64,000 bases of DNA from Cronobacter dublinensis subsp. dublinensis LMG 23823 (lineage in GTDB: Bacteria > Pseudomonadota > Gammaproteobacteria > Enterobacterales > Enterobacteriaceae). The translations under genes were made by a program, and so were the position numbers. The notes under the pieces were generated by a model. The model worked only from the letters and a program-made list of their open reading frames with translations. It searched no databases and was not told the origin of the DNA. Positions within the stretch are counted from its first letter, which is position 1. Each line of letters begins with the position of its first letter. Positions 61,739-64,000 of the stretch are shown in pieces. The DNA is taken from NCBI RefSeq assembly GCF_001277235.1, contig NZ_CP012266.1, positions 3,906,001 to 3,970,000 of the forward strand, written 5' to 3'.

Positions 61739-64000
61739 TTAATGATGGCTGTAGGCAGTATTATGATTGTTGTCCTGCGTAACCGGTACATGATAGTCCG
61801 GGCGATCAGGCGTCGGCATCGGCTCTGGCGTCGGCGTGTAGCCGCCGTTATCAGGCACATGACTGCCGTTATCATCCGGGTTCGGAACCGGAGTATTACC
61901 TCCGCCAGCGGGAACAAAATCCGGCGTGATGGTACCCTGGTTATCCACTTCACCGGTGCCCCCAACCGACTCACCCGTAATGGTTGCGTCTTTCGCGTTA
62001 GTCAGTTTGCTCACATAAAAGTTAATCGCGTTTTTACTGGAAATGCGGCCCTGGTTAGTAACGTTATTACCGTACCAGGTTAAACCATTATCTGCGTCCA
62101 TCGTGCCCGCGTTAACAAAGTCACCGCTCTGGGTTTGCAGTGTCATTTCACCACCGGCAGACATGTTACCTTCGTTACGGCTTTCACCAGACGGGTAACG
62201 ATATGCAATGGACATATCGAGGCTCAAATTATTATTTGCTGCGATCTCACCTTTGTTATTGAAATGCTCATAGGTGCGGATATTTACGTTATTACCTGCG
62301 GCAATTTTGCCATCATCCTCAGAATTAAATACCGCAGACTCCAGTGATAAATCTTTAGCGGCATTAATTTTACCCGTGCCGTTATTGATAGCATTCGCGT
62401 AGCTTACCGCCAGCGACGCTGCTGAATCGATAACGCCATTATTATTATTCAGTGAGTCGTAACCATAAATCTGCAGCGCGGTTTGGTCGCCGCTGGAAAT
62501 AATACGGCCATTTTCATTGTTCAGATTTTTCGCGTTAATGACAGACTGCGACGGCGCATAGTGCGCATACGGCGAGGTAGCGGCGTTGCCAGCGTAGACC
62601 CCGCCCTGTGCCTGGTATTGGTACTGCCATTTATCATTCGCAGCGAACGCATCGCTGTCAGTGTTGACAAGGTTATGTGCATCGATACTTAGCGCACCAT
62701 CAGAATGAATTAAACCAGCGTGGTTATTAATTTTTAATGACTGTACGGTCATGTTCCCGCCAGACGAAATCACGCCTTTTTCATTGTTGATAGCGCTTTC
62801 AGAAAGATCGGCGCGTTCATTATAATTGTACGACACCCACATATCAGAACCGCTATGGATTTCACCTTCCGTGTTATCCAGCGTCTGGCCGCCTAAGTTC
62901 ATCTGCTGCTTTGCATCGATCAGGCCATTCGTATTGTTGGTATGACCGCCATTGAGATAAATACTTTCACCGGTAATTTTACCATTGTGGTTATTGAGAT
63001 CGTGGGAAATATTGACGTTAAGGTTACCGCGCTCTGCATGGATAATACCGTTGCTATTATCCAGCGAGTCAGCATTAATGCCCATTTCCGACATAGACAC
63101 GATGCGGCTACCGTTATTTTCCAGTTTACCGTTGGTTGAAAGGGACAAACGGCCAGTAGAGACGATATCAGCGTTATCGAGACGAACGCCTACGCCTGTT
63201 TCAGTGCCCAGCATATTGATTTTACCGGCGTACATAGAGCCTAGCGAGGTGACATCCAACGCCAACTGAGGCGCATCGCCGGTGCCTGTAATATATTTAT
63301 CCAGATCGCCATTCATCTTAAGGCGGTTAGCACCGGTGACAATATTCAGGTTGTTTGCTTGCAGTTTTGCATTCACTTTCACTGAACGCGCAAAGATATC
63401 CGTCAGTTGCGGTTTACCGTTGTTATCGACATCCATGCCCGCGCCGGTTATAACCACCTGACCTTTTTTGATATCGTAGCCGGTAAGTTTACCGTCGGAG
63501 AAGTTTGCAGTACCCGTGGTTAACGTCGCGTGATTCGTGTTAATGAAGCCACAACCATCGCAGGTAATACCTGATGGGTTAGCAATAATGACCTGTGCAG
63601 ACTTGCCTGCGACTTCAACCATACCGTTTAACTGGCTCGGATCTGAAGAACGCACTTCGTTCAGAATGATTGTCGCACTGTTGCCAGCCAGGTTGGCGTT
63701 GCCGCTGATATTACCTGCCAGCTGCGTGTTAGTATTTGCGGTGCTGTTATTAAGCACCACTCCGTTTTTATCTACGTTAAATTCGGTGTAAATATTATGT
63801 GAAACACCCTGGCTGCTGGCTTTATTAATATCAACGACAGTCGCTCCACTACCATTGCTGTGGATGTCCGGCTGATGAGTAACGCTGGTATCCGCCGTGA
63901 TTGCCGCGCTGGCATTTTGCACCATACCCAGCGCCATCAGCGTAGCGAAGCAGACTGGCCCCAGTTTAGCGCGCAACTCTTTTTGCGCCGCTCCTTGATT
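61739..64000 (-). CDS. Short filamentous-haemagglutinin-like TpsA protein, 5' end cut
   Basis: The 754 visible codons encode a two-partner secretion exoprotein. The frame is open to the window edge, and the residues just inside it (NQGAAQKELRAKLGPVCFAT) look like the end of an extended signal peptide, so the true start lies outside. After the cleavage site (NASA) comes a TPS domain with NPSGITCDGCGFINTNHATL, then many NNxGxI-type beta-helix repeats. The C-terminus is a Pro/Asp-rich tail (NTPVPNPDDNGSHVPDNGG, TPTPEPMPTPDRPDYHVP) with no visible toxin or CdiA domain. At about 800 residues it is much shorter than FhaB or CdiA. A TpsB partner would be expected upstream, outside the window. Confidence 0.82.
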   Translation of the reverse strand, partial: NQGAAQKELRAKLGPVCFATLMALGMVQNASAAITADTSVTHQPDIHSNGSGATVVDINKASSQGVSHNIYTEFNVDKNGVVLNNSTANTNTQLAGNISGNANLAGNSATIILNEVRSSDPSQLNGMVEVAGKSAQVIIANPSGITCDGCGFINTNHATLTTGTANFSDGKLTGYDIKKGQVVITGAGMDVDNNGKPQLTDIFARSVKVNAKLQANNLNIVTGANRLKMNGDLDKYITGTGDAPQLALDVTSLGSMYAGKINMLGTETGVGVRLDNADIVSTGRLSLSTNGKLENNGSRIVSMSEMGINADSLDNSNGIIHAERGNLNVNISHDLNNHNGKITGESIYLNGGHTNNTNGLIDAKQQMNLGGQTLDNTEGEIHSGSDMWVSYNYNERADLSESAINNEKGVISSGGNMTVQSLKINNHAGLIHSDGALSIDAHNLVNTDSDAFAANDKWQYQYQAQGGVYAGNAATSPYAHYAPSQSVINAKNLNNENGRIISSGDQTALQIYGYDSLNNNNGVIDSAASLAVSYANAINNGTGKINAAKDLSLESAVFNSEDDGKIAAGNNVNIRTYEHFNNKGEIAANNNLSLDMSIAYRYPSGESRNEGNMSAGGEMTLQTQSGDFVNAGTMDADNGLTWYGNNVTNQGRISSKNAINFYVSKLTNAKDATITGESVGGTGEVDNQGTITPDFVPAGGGNTPVPNPDDNGSHVPDNGGYTPTPEPMPTPDRPDYHVPVTQDNNHNTAYSHH

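Overview
The window is chromosomal DNA from an enterobacterium (Enterobacteriaceae). Most proteins match E. coli K-12 orthologs closely as I remember them, and gene order is largely that of the E. coli 91-95 min region read in reverse. High GC at third codon positions, the loss and gain pattern and a haemagglutinin locus would fit Cronobacter or a near relative, but I cannot fix the genus from sequence alone.

Layout. 1-1.8 kb: end of queG, a datA-like DnaA-titration region, three tRNA-Gly(GCC) genes with an ERIC repeat between two of them, and orn. 1.9-8.5 kb: rsgA, psd, mscM, epmA. 8.8-16.1 kb: frdABCD, blc, the guanidine exporter gene gdx/sugE with its guanidine-II riboswitch, an EcnR-like regulator, ecnB, ecnA, efp, epmB. 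Both EpmA and EpmB, which modify EF-P, therefore flank efp. 16.2-25.4 kb: yjeI, groL, groS, fxsA, aspA, dcuA, cutA, dsbD, yjdC. aspA, dcuA and frd together serve anaerobic aspartate/fumarate respiration.

25.4-34.3 kb: tRNA-Phe followed by a 105-bp direct repeat of its 3' end and terminator, a NicO-type Ni/Co exporter, yghU, the kduI/kdgT pair with a shared KdgR operator, yjcZ-crfC and yjdM. 34.3-41.7 kb is the most rearranged part. The phosphonate C-P lyase cluster expected between yjdM and yjdP is reduced to an orphan phnH. Next comes a tightly coupled two-gene unit encoding an Hsp90-family ATPase and a large TPR protein, then two tandem hok-type toxin loci, one of them frameshifted.

41.7-60.8 kb: gltP, acs-yjcH-actP (no nrf operon between gltP and acs), yjcE, ghxP, a GST gene, soxR/soxS, pdeC, yjcB, a small Cys-tailed protein, a membrane diguanylate cyclase, ssb and uvrA. 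60.9-64 kb: a lipoprotein, an unknown 114-residue protein and the 3' part of a short filamentous-haemagglutinin-like gene that runs off the window edge.

Best candidate for an undescribed system: the Hsp90-TPR pair at 36018-40189. Other points of interest are the orphan phnH, the tandem hok loci, the datA-like region and the duplicated tRNA-Phe end. Family assignments rest on recalled homologs and visible motifs; no database search was possible.
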